A DNA stretch of 5,770 bases from Nitrospira sp. (GTDB lineage: Bacteria; UBA9089; CG2-30-40-21; SBAY01). Numbering within the stretch: position 1 is the first letter of the stretch; the number at the start of each line of letters is the position of its first letter. Shown here piece by piece: positions 1 through 5,743 of this stretch. Position numbers and translations under genes: made by a program. The DNA lies in contig SBAY01000172.1 in assembly GCA_005239945.1 (NCBI GenBank), forward strand, positions 1 through 5,770, in the 5' to 3' direction. The notes under the pieces were generated by a model, which had not been told where the DNA came from, ran no database searches, and saw only the letters and a list, made by a program, of their open reading frames with translations.

Positions 1-104
1 AGACATACCTTGGTGTGGTTAAAGCGATAAACCTCCTTTTCCAACCGTTAGGTTGGGATTTGGTTGCGGCTCTGCTGCGCTGTGTAATCTGTGGATATCA
101 TTAG
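1..104 (+). CDS. C-terminal end of an unidentified upstream gene (partial)
   Basis: Reading from base 3, the frame is open from the window edge to a TAG at 102-104, giving about 33 residues that end in LLRCVICGYH. The stretch has a protein-like hydrophobic and aromatic make-up (LLFQPLGWDLVAALL). The stop lies 11 bases before the ATG of the FmdB-type gene, the spacing expected inside an operon. Another frame (from base 1) also stays open, but only for nine codons before TAA at 28-30. I do not recognise the family and the fragment is too short to assign one. The coding status is an inference from the open frame and the spacing; it could be non-coding leader. Confidence 0.4.
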   Translation, partial: TYLGVVKAINLLFQPLGWDLVAALLRCVICGYH

Positions 105-115
105 TGGATAAGGCT

Positions 116-319
116 ATGCCTATTTATGAGTATCAATGTGTCCATTGTGGAACTAAATTCGATGTTTTAGTGAGAATTCCTAATGAGATAATTAAATGTT
201 GTCAATGTGAGTCTACTCAGGTAAAACGACTAATCTCATTGTTTGGAATAAGTGGTTCTTCGTCAGGCTCAGGTTGTAATACCTGCAGCTCAGAAACCTG
301 TAAAACTTGTGCAAAATGA
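116..319 (+). CDS. FmdB-family zinc-ribbon protein with a Cys-rich tail
   Basis: Small putative regulatory protein of the FmdB/CxxC_CxxC_SSSS type, 67 residues, probably cytoplasmic. The frame extends upstream to a TTG at 53, but the family begins with MPIYEYQC, so ATG 116 is chosen. Two CxxC knuckles (C8-C11 and C28-C31) would bind one zinc ion. Between them is the usual hydrophobic strand region, and after the second comes the typical arginine-leucine-isoleucine-serine stretch. A Gly/Ser linker (residues 44-53) leads to a second Cys cluster, C54-x2-C57-x4-C62-x2-C65, which could hold a second metal or be redox active. The biochemical role of the family is poorly defined; the name comes from a gene beside formamidase/amidase genes, so no function should be assumed here. 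It stops 12 bases before the next gene, with the next ribosome-binding site overlapping the stop, so the two are probably co-transcribed. The family call is confident; function is unknown. Confidence 0.88.
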   Translation: MPIYEYQCVHCGTKFDVLVRIPNEIIKCCQCESTQVKRLISLFGISGSSSGSGCNTCSSETCKTCAK

Positions 320-331
320 AGGGAGAAATTT

Positions 332-811
332 ATGATGCAAATTTTACAAATTATATTCTCATCAATAGGTTGTATAGCGATAGTGATGTTTCTTGTCCTG
401 TTTTATATCGAGGCTAAACGACACCATCGCGAATCCAAAGAATATAGATTTTTGAGAGATAAGGATACGCAAACGATTATGAATTTAACTAAAGAAAGAG
501 AGGCATTAAGGGAAGATATAACCAATAAATTATCTGCCTTGACAAGTAAAGAAGAAGAAAGGCAGAATTTGCTGTTTGATATTTTGCGTAGATTAGAGGA
601 TAAAGAAAAAGGTCGTGAAGAGGACTTAATGAATTGGTTAGAGTTTAAAGCCAAAAAATGGCAAGAACAAATCGATGACCGTGTCAGTGAACGGATTAAT
701 AAATTCCAGACAGAAATCTCTAACCTCAACAAAAAAATTGCCGCTCTAGAGTCTGGCCTGGTTAAGAATGAGTCCGTTACGATGCCAGCCTCAAAAGTCG
801 AAAAGGAGTAA
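332..811 (+). CDS. Single-pass membrane protein with a cytoplasmic coiled coil
   Basis: 159 residues. A hydrophobic helix at about residues 4-26 (IIFSSIGCIAIVMFLVLFYI) is followed by a basic stretch (KRHHR), so by the positive-inside rule the C-terminal part faces the cytoplasm. Residues about 33-145 are highly charged and rich in Glu, Lys, Leu and Ile in a heptad-like pattern, with no glycine or proline breaks until near the end, which suggests a long coiled coil. No catalytic motif is visible. The layout resembles small membrane coiled-coil proteins in general (for instance FtsB-like or RmuC N-terminal-like arrangements), but I see no specific match and give no function. A GGGAG at 321-325 lies 6 bases before ATG 332; a second ATG follows at once at 335. 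It sits between the FmdB-type gene and the TPR gene with almost no spacing, so a shared transcript is likely. A possible partner is the exported TPR protein encoded next. Confidence 0.75.
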   Translation: MMQILQIIFSSIGCIAIVMFLVLFYIEAKRHHRESKEYRFLRDKDTQTIMNLTKEREALREDITNKLSALTSKEEERQNLLFDILRRLEDKEKGREEDLMNWLEFKAKKWQEQIDDRVSERINKFQTEISNLNKKIAALESGLVKNESVTMPASKVEKE

Positions 812-2717
812 TTCAATCACCCGGATTCTCTGCTCAAAACTAATAATATTTTTTGTTGTCTCAATTTTGGGTCCAGGACAAATCAACGCAGGAATGAAAC
901 AAACCTCTCTGGATGCAGAGAATTATTTTTTAAATGGAAATGAGTATTTAGCCAACCACCAGTATGCAGAAGCCATCCTTGAATATAAACAAGCCATCGT
1001 CCTTAACCCTTACTACAAAGAGGCATACCTTCATCTGGGTCAGGCATATCAATCAAAAGGATTATTTAAAGAGGCAGTTAGTTCATACCAGAAGGCTATT
1101 GCCTTAGATAAAAACTATGTTGAGGCCTATATCGATTTAGGGGTCTGCTATGAAAAACAAAATCTGTTGAATAAAGCCCAAACAGCCCTTAAAAAGGCAA
1201 TCGAGTTGAACCCGGTTAACCCGGAGGCACATTTTAACTTAGCTAATACCTTGTACGAGAAAGAAGAGCTCAAAGACAGCCTTAACGAATACATCAAAAC
1301 CCTGAAGATTGACCCAACCCATTTTCAAGCCCTCATTAATTTAGGCTCGATTTATTTCAAGGATTTAAAGGATGATAAAAAGGCTATTGACTATTTTGAG
1401 CGGGCAAAAAGGATTAAACCCAGAGATGAGACCTCTTATATTAAATTAGGGGAGTTGTATTCTAAAGAGGAATTATTCGATAAGGCAATTGCGGAATATA
1501 AAAAGGCGGTTAATTTAAACCCCAAAAATGTTACTCCATTAACTCAATTGGGCTTATTATATTTAACCATTGGCCGACATAAAGATGCCTTACCGATTGC
1601 GGAAAAATTAGTCAATATCATTCCAGCAAATCCATTGGCTCATTATACCTTAGGTGTTACTTATGAAAAGTCAGGCAGATTCGAAGAGGCTTTAAATGAA
1701 TTTGGGACGGTGTTATCTTTGGACCCTGAAGATGAGCCGGCATCATTCAAACAGGAAAGGATTGTTTTGGAACTTGCCCCAGCAAAGGTCTCATCTATCT
1801 GGCGACAACAAAGTAGTGAAAAATATCTCATCAATGCGGAAAATCATTTGAAAGAAGGGCTCCTGACATTGGCTACTTATGAATTCAAACGGTCTCTTGA
1901 ACTCGACCCGCAAAATCCAAACACAAGATTATCCCTGGCTAAACTCTATGAACTTCTTGGAAGAAAACAATTAGCTATTTGGGAATTGATGAAGGTAGTG
2001 GAATTAGACCCAAATAATCTCGAGGCAAGAGATAGACTTGAAAAACTCTATTTTGAAAATGAGGTTTCCTTGATTCGCAAAGAAAAAATAACCCAAATTC
2101 CTGAATCGGAAATAACCTTAGTTGTCTGTGGTGCAGCAGGTGATTATCTTCATTACGGCATAGACGATGTGGCCGTGAGAATGTTGATTGTCCTATTAAA
2201 ACAGTTTCCACAGGTTACCGTCATAGATGAGGTGTTTATTCTCAATGATGAAAAGGATGTTGTCCAGGTGGGACAAAATCTAAGGGTTAAATTGGCACTC
2301 ATGTTAAAGGTAAATGAAAACGAGGAGATGGTTGAAATTATTGCCGAATTGATTGACCTTAATACCGTTAAAAAGGTATTGACCGCACATCTTCCGATTA
2401 AGGGTAAGGATAAACTGATTAAGGCCTCGTCATTTTTAGCTGAAAAGGTAATCTCGGCGGTTCCCATTCAAGGGATGATAATGAAACTTACCGACAATAA
2501 GGTAATTATCAACCTTGGTAAGACACATGGTCTATTGCCTGACCAAATCCTTGAGGTCTGGAAAAGGAGAAGTTTGAAACCGCCAGGAGAAAAACCCAAA
2601 TCAATAGGAAAAATTAAGGTTTTAGAAGTTGCCCCTGAAATCTCCAAAGCTATAATAATCACACCGATGACTTTAAGATTTATCGAGATAAATGATGTGG
2701 TCAAACTACTACCATAG
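768..2717 (+). CDS. Exported TPR protein with a TolB-N/FlgO-like and FlgT-C-like C-terminus
   Basis: 649 residues from ATG 768. Basic residues (KSKR, R19, K24) precede a hydrophobic core (LIIFFVVSIL, 25-34) and a small-residue end (GQINA, cleavage plausible after A41), so I infer Sec-dependent export. No lipobox is seen. Residues about 51-324 form eight consecutive 34-residue TPRs with the usual Ala/Leu/Gly and closing proline pattern (NPYYKEAYLHLGQAY, LNPVNPEAHFNLAN). Two more follow at about 352-419. Residues about 449-565 alternate strands and helices like TolB-N, FlgO or CsgG-type periplasmic domains. Residues about 566-648 have the FlgT C-terminal pattern: strand, NLGKTHGLLPDQILEVW turn, then a strand-rich closing part ending in a DVVKLL motif. 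The likely role is a periplasmic or envelope scaffold; that is inference, as no flagellar or transport genes are visible nearby. ATG 768 overlaps the preceding gene by 44 bases and lacks a good ribosome-binding site; translation may instead start at ATC 816, giving a 26-residue signal peptide. It ends with TAG. Confidence 0.82.
   Translation: MSPLRCQPQKSKRSNSITRILCSKLIIFFVVSILGPGQINAGMKQTSLDAENYFLNGNEYLANHQYAEAILEYKQAIVLNPYYKEAYLHLGQAYQSKGLFKEAVSSYQKAIALDKNYVEAYIDLGVCYEKQNLLNKAQTALKKAIELNPVNPEAHFNLANTLYEKEELKDSLNEYIKTLKIDPTHFQALINLGSIYFKDLKDDKKAIDYFERAKRIKPRDETSYIKLGELYSKEELFDKAIAEYKKAVNLNPKNVTPLTQLGLLYLTIGRHKDALPIAEKLVNIIPANPLAHYTLGVTYEKSGRFEEALNEFGTVLSLDPEDEPASFKQERIVLELAPAKVSSIWRQQSSEKYLINAENHLKEGLLTLATYEFKRSLELDPQNPNTRLSLAKLYELLGRKQLAIWELMKVVELDPNNLEARDRLEKLYFENEVSLIRKEKITQIPESEITLVVCGAAGDYLHYGIDDVAVRMLIVLLKQFPQVTVIDEVFILNDEKDVVQVGQNLRVKLALMLKVNENEEMVEIIAELIDLNTVKKVLTAHLPIKGKDKLIKASSFLAEKVISAVPIQGMIMKLTDNKVIINLGKTHGLLPDQILEVWKRRSLKPPGEKPKSIGKIKVLEVAPEISKAIIITPMTLRFIEINDVVKLLP
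802..808 (+). promoter_or_regulatory. Strong Shine-Dalgarno sequence with no canonical start codon after it
   Basis: AAAGGAG ends just before the TAA of the coiled-coil gene. In the TPR gene's frame, 7 bases further on, lies ATC (816-818), not ATG, GTG or TTG. The sequence also encodes the final Lys-Glu residues of the upstream gene, so the match may be chance. If it is used, the TPR protein begins at an ATC codon. Confidence 0.4.
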
Positions 2718-2750
2718 TGGATGGAATCCCGAAATTAAGGGGACGGAACA

Positions 2751-2947
2751 GCAATTCTCATTTTGACTTTTTGACAGGATTAAGCAGGATTAACAAGATG
2801 TAAGGGTTATAGGATACGGAATTTCTAACGCAAACGCCCAAAACGGTGGAAGAAAACATTTTCTCCACAGTATTTTTAAAAAACCCATAAACCGCGATTG
2901 TTAAAAAATCCTATTTATCCTGTAATCCTGTCTAAAATGAGAATTGC
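2751..2947. mobile_element. Possible small non-autonomous (MITE-like) element with imperfect terminal inverted repeats
   Basis: The left end GCAATTCTCATTTT (2751-2764) is the exact reverse complement of AAAATGAGAATTGC (2934-2947). Further in, GACAGGATTA (2773-2782) matches TAATCCTGTC (2923-2932) exactly. CAGGAT (2785-2790) also pairs with ATCCTG (2917-2922). The two arms differ by a length change (8 bases on the left, 1 on the right) between the first two blocks. Directly outside lie GGGGACGGAA (2739-2748) and GGGGATGGAA (2949-2958), a 9 of 10 direct repeat that could be a target-site duplication. There is no transposase inside. The GACAGGATTA motif also resembles dispersed intergenic repeats of many bacteria, so this could instead be two repeat copies in opposite orientation. 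Confidence 0.4.
2846..2868 (+). terminator. Weak hairpin, possible terminator of the TPR operon
   Basis: GTGGA (2846-2850) pairs with TCCAC (2864-2868). After a bulged A, GAAA pairs with TTTC, leaving a short loop. A T-run (TATTTTT) begins three bases after the stem rather than directly. It lies about 130 bases after the stop of the TPR gene, in the middle of the inverted-repeat element, so it may be part of that element instead. This is the only terminator-like structure in the gap. Confidence 0.25.
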
Positions 2948-2949
2948 CG

Positions 2950-2976
2950 GGGATGGAAGCCTGAACTTGTTCGGGA
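2950..2976 (+). repeat. Dispersed palindromic element, copy 1 (leader of the CHAT gene)
   Basis: This 27-base unit differs from the copy at 3193-3219 at two positions only (T2954/C3197 and T2962/C3205, both transitions). Its core, CCTGAACTTGTTCGGG (2960-2975), folds as a 6-base-pair stem with a four-base loop. The T2962 change leaves a G-U pair, so the RNA hairpin survives. The hairpin ends 14 bases before ATG 2990 and close to the AGGTGA ribosome-binding site (2980-2985), so it might also influence translation. Confidence 0.7.
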
Positions 2977-2989
2977 GACAGGTGACAAT

Positions 2990-4870
2990 ATGAATGAGTT
3001 GACTAAGCAAGAACGAGAACATCTTGAGACAATACTTAAGGCACTTGTGGACAGGTGGCGAATATTAGACGAACAGCGAGCTAAATTTGGAGAGCTCGAT
3101 TTCCCTACGCATAAGAAGATGGAATTGAAGGAAGTAGAAGCAGAAATTGAAGAAATATGCACCAAACTTGGTATTTTACCACCCTTCATATTGGGACGGA
3201 AGCCCGAACTTGTTCGGGAAGAGGTGCCTGAAATCCAATCACCTATTTCTATGTTAGTGGTCATCTCAGCCCCAGCAACAGATAAAACGGGTCAAAACCC
3301 TCCATCTATCAGGCTTGATGTCTGGCGAGAATGGCAGAATATATGTGAGGCTGTTAGAATTAATGAGCATCAGTATCATCCGGTTCGTATCACCCGCCTT
3401 TTTCCTCCAACCCGTGAGATGTTAGAAAAAACCCTGATGAATCACCCTTATGACATTTTTCACTTCATTGGTCACGGCACCAGGGCGGGATTGGTCTTTG
3501 AGGATGAATACGGCACAGAAGAAATCGTCAAAATAAATGAGCTCGTGTCTCTCTTCTCTCAAGGTAAGATAAGAAAATTGGCAGTATTTAATGCCTGCCA
3601 CTCTTCTAACCTGGGTAACAGTCTCTCTGCTCATATCCCATCAATCATCTCTACAACCCAAACTATCTATGATGAGGCAGCCAAGATATTCACCAGGACA
3701 TTCTATCCCAGCCTCTTTGCCGGTCAACCTATTGCTCAGGCACTTGAGCGGGCAAATGAGGAAATAGGCAGGCAGTTCCCTTCACAGTCTAAAATACTTA
3801 ATTTGATTGGCAAGAAAGATACGAGCATCCATCTACCTATTGTCTCTGAAGAACCAAAACCCTCTTTCGGTGAGCCGCGCACTCATCTTTTGCCTTATCC
3901 CCTTGAGTTTATTGGTCAGGGTGAAAGACTGGTAAAACTTGCCTCTGAGTTGAGGAGTGCAGAAAACAGGGCGATTATCCTCTCTGGAATTGGTGGTATT
4001 GGCAAGACATATCTCGCCCAAATGGCGGCACACCGTAATGCCTGGCGATTCCCGGCTGGCATCCTCTATTTTAAGATAGAAACACAGACAGAAGTTGAAC
4101 ATATCGTCGAGGCAATAGGTAGTTTCTTTGATATTAAACCAGCACAGGTTGCTGAAAGATTGAGTTGGAAATCTTGCCTTCTTATCCTTGACAATGTTGA
4201 GGTGATGATTGGGGAAGAACAAAAAAGGCTGAAGGAGTTCCTTGAAAGTTTTGACCCAAGGCAGGGAACCAAGGTGCTCCTCACCAGCCGTGCCCATCTA
4301 TCTGTATTTGAAAGGATGGATGCCACCCTCCCCTATTCGGTTAAGGATTTTACAGAGGCAGAGGCCCTTCTTTCTTACGAGGCAGAAAGACTGGGGATTT
4401 GGGGAAAGATTAAATCTGAAAAAGACAATTTTATAGAATACACCCGACACCATCCCCTTTTCATCACTATGTCTGTATCTATGGCAAAACGAGATGGAGT
4501 AGAGCCCACCCTGAATAATTTGAGGTCGTTAGCAGGTAAGGAAGTTACAGAGGCAGTAAATGACTTCTTTGGCAAAATGATAGAATCGTTAGACGAAAGA
4601 GCCGGAGGGCTTCTTAAAAGACTGGTTATCTTTGCCGGGGGATTCGATTATCCGGCTATTAAGTCTATCTGTGGTGCGACAGGATTTGACCAACTTACAA
4701 CTATGAGTATCATTGACCATGATATTACGCTGGGCCGCTACTCTCTCCATCAATTAGTCTTAGACTACATCAAGAAATATTTACCACTTCTACCGCAAGA
4801 GGAAGAGGAAGTTAATCTTAAGGCGGCTCAATACTATTGCCAGGTTGCTAAAAACTCAAAAGACCCCTGA
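2990..4870 (+). CDS. CHAT protease / NB-ARC (STAND) NTPase, N-terminal part of a bacterial NLR-like protein
   Basis: 626 residues ending at an in-frame TGA. ATG 2990 has AGGTGA 4 bases upstream. Residues 1-62 are a charged helical region like those before effector domains in bacterial TIR and CHAT proteins. Residues about 85-275 form a CHAT caspase-like protease: H162 in HFIGHG and C203 in NACHS are the expected catalytic pair. Residues about 300-500 form the NB-ARC NTPase: Walker A GIGGIGKT (333-340), Walker B LLILDN (397-402), sensor arginine R434 in LLTSR, and a GLPL-like HHPL (487-490). A winged-helix region follows, with an MHD-like RYSLHQL (H587). By family knowledge, ligand sensing by C-terminal repeats opens the NTPase, and oligomerisation activates the protease, often in anti-phage defence or cell death. 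Here the repeats lie after the stop, so sensing would be lost unless the stop is bypassed or both pieces pair. Family assignment is confident; activity is not established. A palindromic element is embedded at residues about 69-77. Confidence 0.88.
   Translation: MNELTKQEREHLETILKALVDRWRILDEQRAKFGELDFPTHKKMELKEVEAEIEEICTKLGILPPFILGRKPELVREEVPEIQSPISMLVVISAPATDKTGQNPPSIRLDVWREWQNICEAVRINEHQYHPVRITRLFPPTREMLEKTLMNHPYDIFHFIGHGTRAGLVFEDEYGTEEIVKINELVSLFSQGKIRKLAVFNACHSSNLGNSLSAHIPSIISTTQTIYDEAAKIFTRTFYPSLFAGQPIAQALERANEEIGRQFPSQSKILNLIGKKDTSIHLPIVSEEPKPSFGEPRTHLLPYPLEFIGQGERLVKLASELRSAENRAIILSGIGGIGKTYLAQMAAHRNAWRFPAGILYFKIETQTEVEHIVEAIGSFFDIKPAQVAERLSWKSCLLILDNVEVMIGEEQKRLKEFLESFDPRQGTKVLLTSRAHLSVFERMDATLPYSVKDFTEAEALLSYEAERLGIWGKIKSEKDNFIEYTRHHPLFITMSVSMAKRDGVEPTLNNLRSLAGKEVTEAVNDFFGKMIESLDERAGGLLKRLVIFAGGFDYPAIKSICGATGFDQLTTMSIIDHDITLGRYSLHQLVLDYIKKYLPLLPQEEEEVNLKAAQYYCQVAKNSKDP
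3193..3219 (+). repeat. Dispersed palindromic element, copy 2, inside the CHAT gene
   Basis: Perfect palindromic core CCCGAACTTGTTCGGG (3203-3218): a 6-base-pair stem with a four-base loop. It encodes GRKPELVRE between the N-terminal helical region and the CHAT domain, where a linker tolerates insertion. Read in the same frame, copy 1 upstream of the start would give GWKPELVRE. The copies are 243 bases apart, a multiple of three. Confidence 0.75.
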
Positions 4871-4918
4871 CCAGAAATAGAAAAAGATGAGCCTAATATC
4901 CGAAAAACCACAGACTGG

Positions 4919-5593
4919 GTGGCTGAGAGGCTCGAGGGAGGAGATAGGGATAGGGAGATTATAGCCCTGGCTGATGATTATGCCTTTGCCTTGAAAAACT
5001 ATATCTTCCGCCGGTCAATCCAGGAAGGCTTGAGGTGGCTTTTAGCCGGGGTGGTTGCCTGTCAGGAATTAGGCAAAAAGAAAGAGGAGGCTACCCTTTA
5101 TAATGAAATTGGGTTGCGATATGATGCCCAGGGCAACTATCCAGAGGCGTTGAAGTGGTATGAGATAAGTAGGAAGATTAAAGAGGAGATAGGCGACTGG
5201 GCAGGGTTAGCCAGGACTTACAATAACATTGGTATGATTCACGATGCCCAGGGCAACTATCCAGAGGCGTTGAAGTGGTATGAGATAAGTAGGAAGATTA
5301 GAGAGGAGATAGGCGACCGGGCAAGGTTAGCCACGACTTACAATAACATTGCAGGAATCTATTATGACCAGGGCAACTATCCAGAGGCGTTGAAGTGGTA
5401 TGAGAAAAGTAAGGAAATACTTGTGAGAATTGGTGATAGGCATCATTTAGCTATGTCCCTTAGTAACATCGCTCTTCTATATCGTGATACAGGCAAAAAA
5501 GATGTGGCAAAACAATACCTCAAAGCTAGCGAGCAACTCTATCTCCAACTCAACCTCAAATCCGAGGCAGAGAAGGTAAAACAACTATTGTAG
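4919..5593 (+). CDS. TPR sensor part of the interrupted CHAT-NB-ARC gene
   Basis: 224 residues from GTG 4919, in the same frame as the CHAT-NB-ARC gene. The frame is already open from 4871, right after the TGA. The extra 16 codons read PEIEKDEPNIRKTTDW, the acidic, Asn-Ile-Arg and Trp pattern usually seen between the winged helix and the TPRs in this family, so the true coding region is longer than the GTG start suggests. No Shine-Dalgarno sequence precedes GTG 4919, and independent translation is doubtful. Residues about 10-55 are helical. Then come three 40-residue TPRs (57-96, 97-136, 137-176), each carrying QGNYPEALKWYE, and a more diverged fourth (177-212), typical of the TPR_12 or kinesin-light-chain-like type. 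These repeats would bind the trigger or regulate the NTPase. It ends with TAG at 5591-5593. TPR identity is certain; whether it is made as a separate protein is open. Confidence 0.8.
   Translation: MAERLEGGDRDREIIALADDYAFALKNYIFRRSIQEGLRWLLAGVVACQELGKKKEEATLYNEIGLRYDAQGNYPEALKWYEISRKIKEEIGDWAGLARTYNNIGMIHDAQGNYPEALKWYEISRKIREEIGDRARLATTYNNIAGIYYDQGNYPEALKWYEKSKEILVRIGDRHHLAMSLSNIALLYRDTGKKDVAKQYLKASEQLYLQLNLKSEAEKVKQLL
5123..5405 (+). repeat. 120-base tandem repeats inside the TPR region
   Basis: Bases 5123-5230 and 5243-5350 match at 104 of 108 positions (differences at 5181, 5198, 5204 and 5214 against the second copy). A third, shorter match covers 5368-5405, identical over 38 bases to 5128-5165. 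The period of 120 bases equals one 40-residue TPR. DNA identity this high across neighbouring repeats, including third codon positions, points to recent duplication or gene conversion rather than protein constraint. Confidence 0.9.
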
Positions 5594-5668
5594 TAATGAA
5601 GGGGGACAGGTAATTCGTAACCCCAACAGGGGAAAATTATTGTAGAATACTTGTGGGTAAGAAATAAG

Positions 5669-5695
5669 AAGTCCCGATAGGGATGACATATTTAT
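5669..5695 (+). repeat. 27-base palindrome-bearing repeat, copy 1
   Basis: Contains TCCCGATAGGGA (5672-5683), a 4-base stem with loop GATA, followed by TGACATATTTAT. It is identical to the copy at 5744-5770 except at one position (T5684 against C5759). The two copies are separated by 48 bases of unrelated sequence. Confidence 0.8.
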
Positions 5696-5743
5696 TCACC
5701 ATGTTTAAAACCAAAGGGGGCAATCTTTGATTGTATAGAATCC

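Larger units (their letters stand above)
2718..2989. other. Non-coding gap with an inverted-repeat element and a palindrome
   Basis: 272 bases without a credible gene between the TPR gene and the CHAT gene. The gap holds the inverted repeat (2751-2947), a small internal hairpin (2846-2868) and the first copy of the KPELVRE-type palindrome (2950-2976). A TTGACA at 2771-2776 has no good -10 box at the right distance, and TAAAAT at 2933-2938 has no matching -35, so I do not call a promoter, although one for the CHAT gene is expected here. Confidence 0.7.
2990..5593 (+). pseudogene. Full-length CHAT-NB-ARC-TPR gene interrupted by one in-frame TGA
   Basis: Apart from TGA 4868-4870, the frame is open from 2990 to 5593: 867 codons before the final TAG if the TGA is counted as a residue. 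The domain order (helical region, CHAT, NB-ARC, winged helix, TPR) is the normal single-chain order of the family. No frameshift, second stop or deletion is seen, so the lesion is either recent, functional or a sequencing error. A C-to-T change in an Arg CGA codon is one simple origin, but the original residue cannot be read here. Confidence 0.6.

Noticed and set aside
41..56. Hairpin CCAACC-GTTA-GGTTGG as a terminator
   Set aside because: The stem is perfect but no T-run follows, and it probably lies inside the upstream gene's coding end.
53..115. TTG 53 as the start of the FmdB-type gene
   Set aside because: The added 21 residues do not resemble the family, whose members start at MPIYEY, and they overlap the probable upstream coding end.
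403..816. Minus-strand open frames (403-816 and others opposite the long genes)
   Set aside because: They lie opposite clear protein families, have low-complexity Ser/Leu-rich products and no ribosome-binding sites; they are shadows of the forward genes.
4868..4870. TGA as a reassigned sense codon (Trp or Gly code)
   Set aside because: All tryptophans in these genes are TGG, only one internal TGA occurs in about 1,700 codons, and the FmdB-type gene ends naturally at a TGA (317-319) with a ribosome-binding site directly after it. Reading through that TGA would fuse it in frame to the coiled-coil gene, which is implausible.
4868..4920. Selenocysteine insertion at the TGA
   Set aside because: No convincing bacterial SECIS hairpin follows. 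The best pairing, CCAC with GTGG about 40 bases on, is short and misplaced, and the family has no selenoprotein history that I know of.
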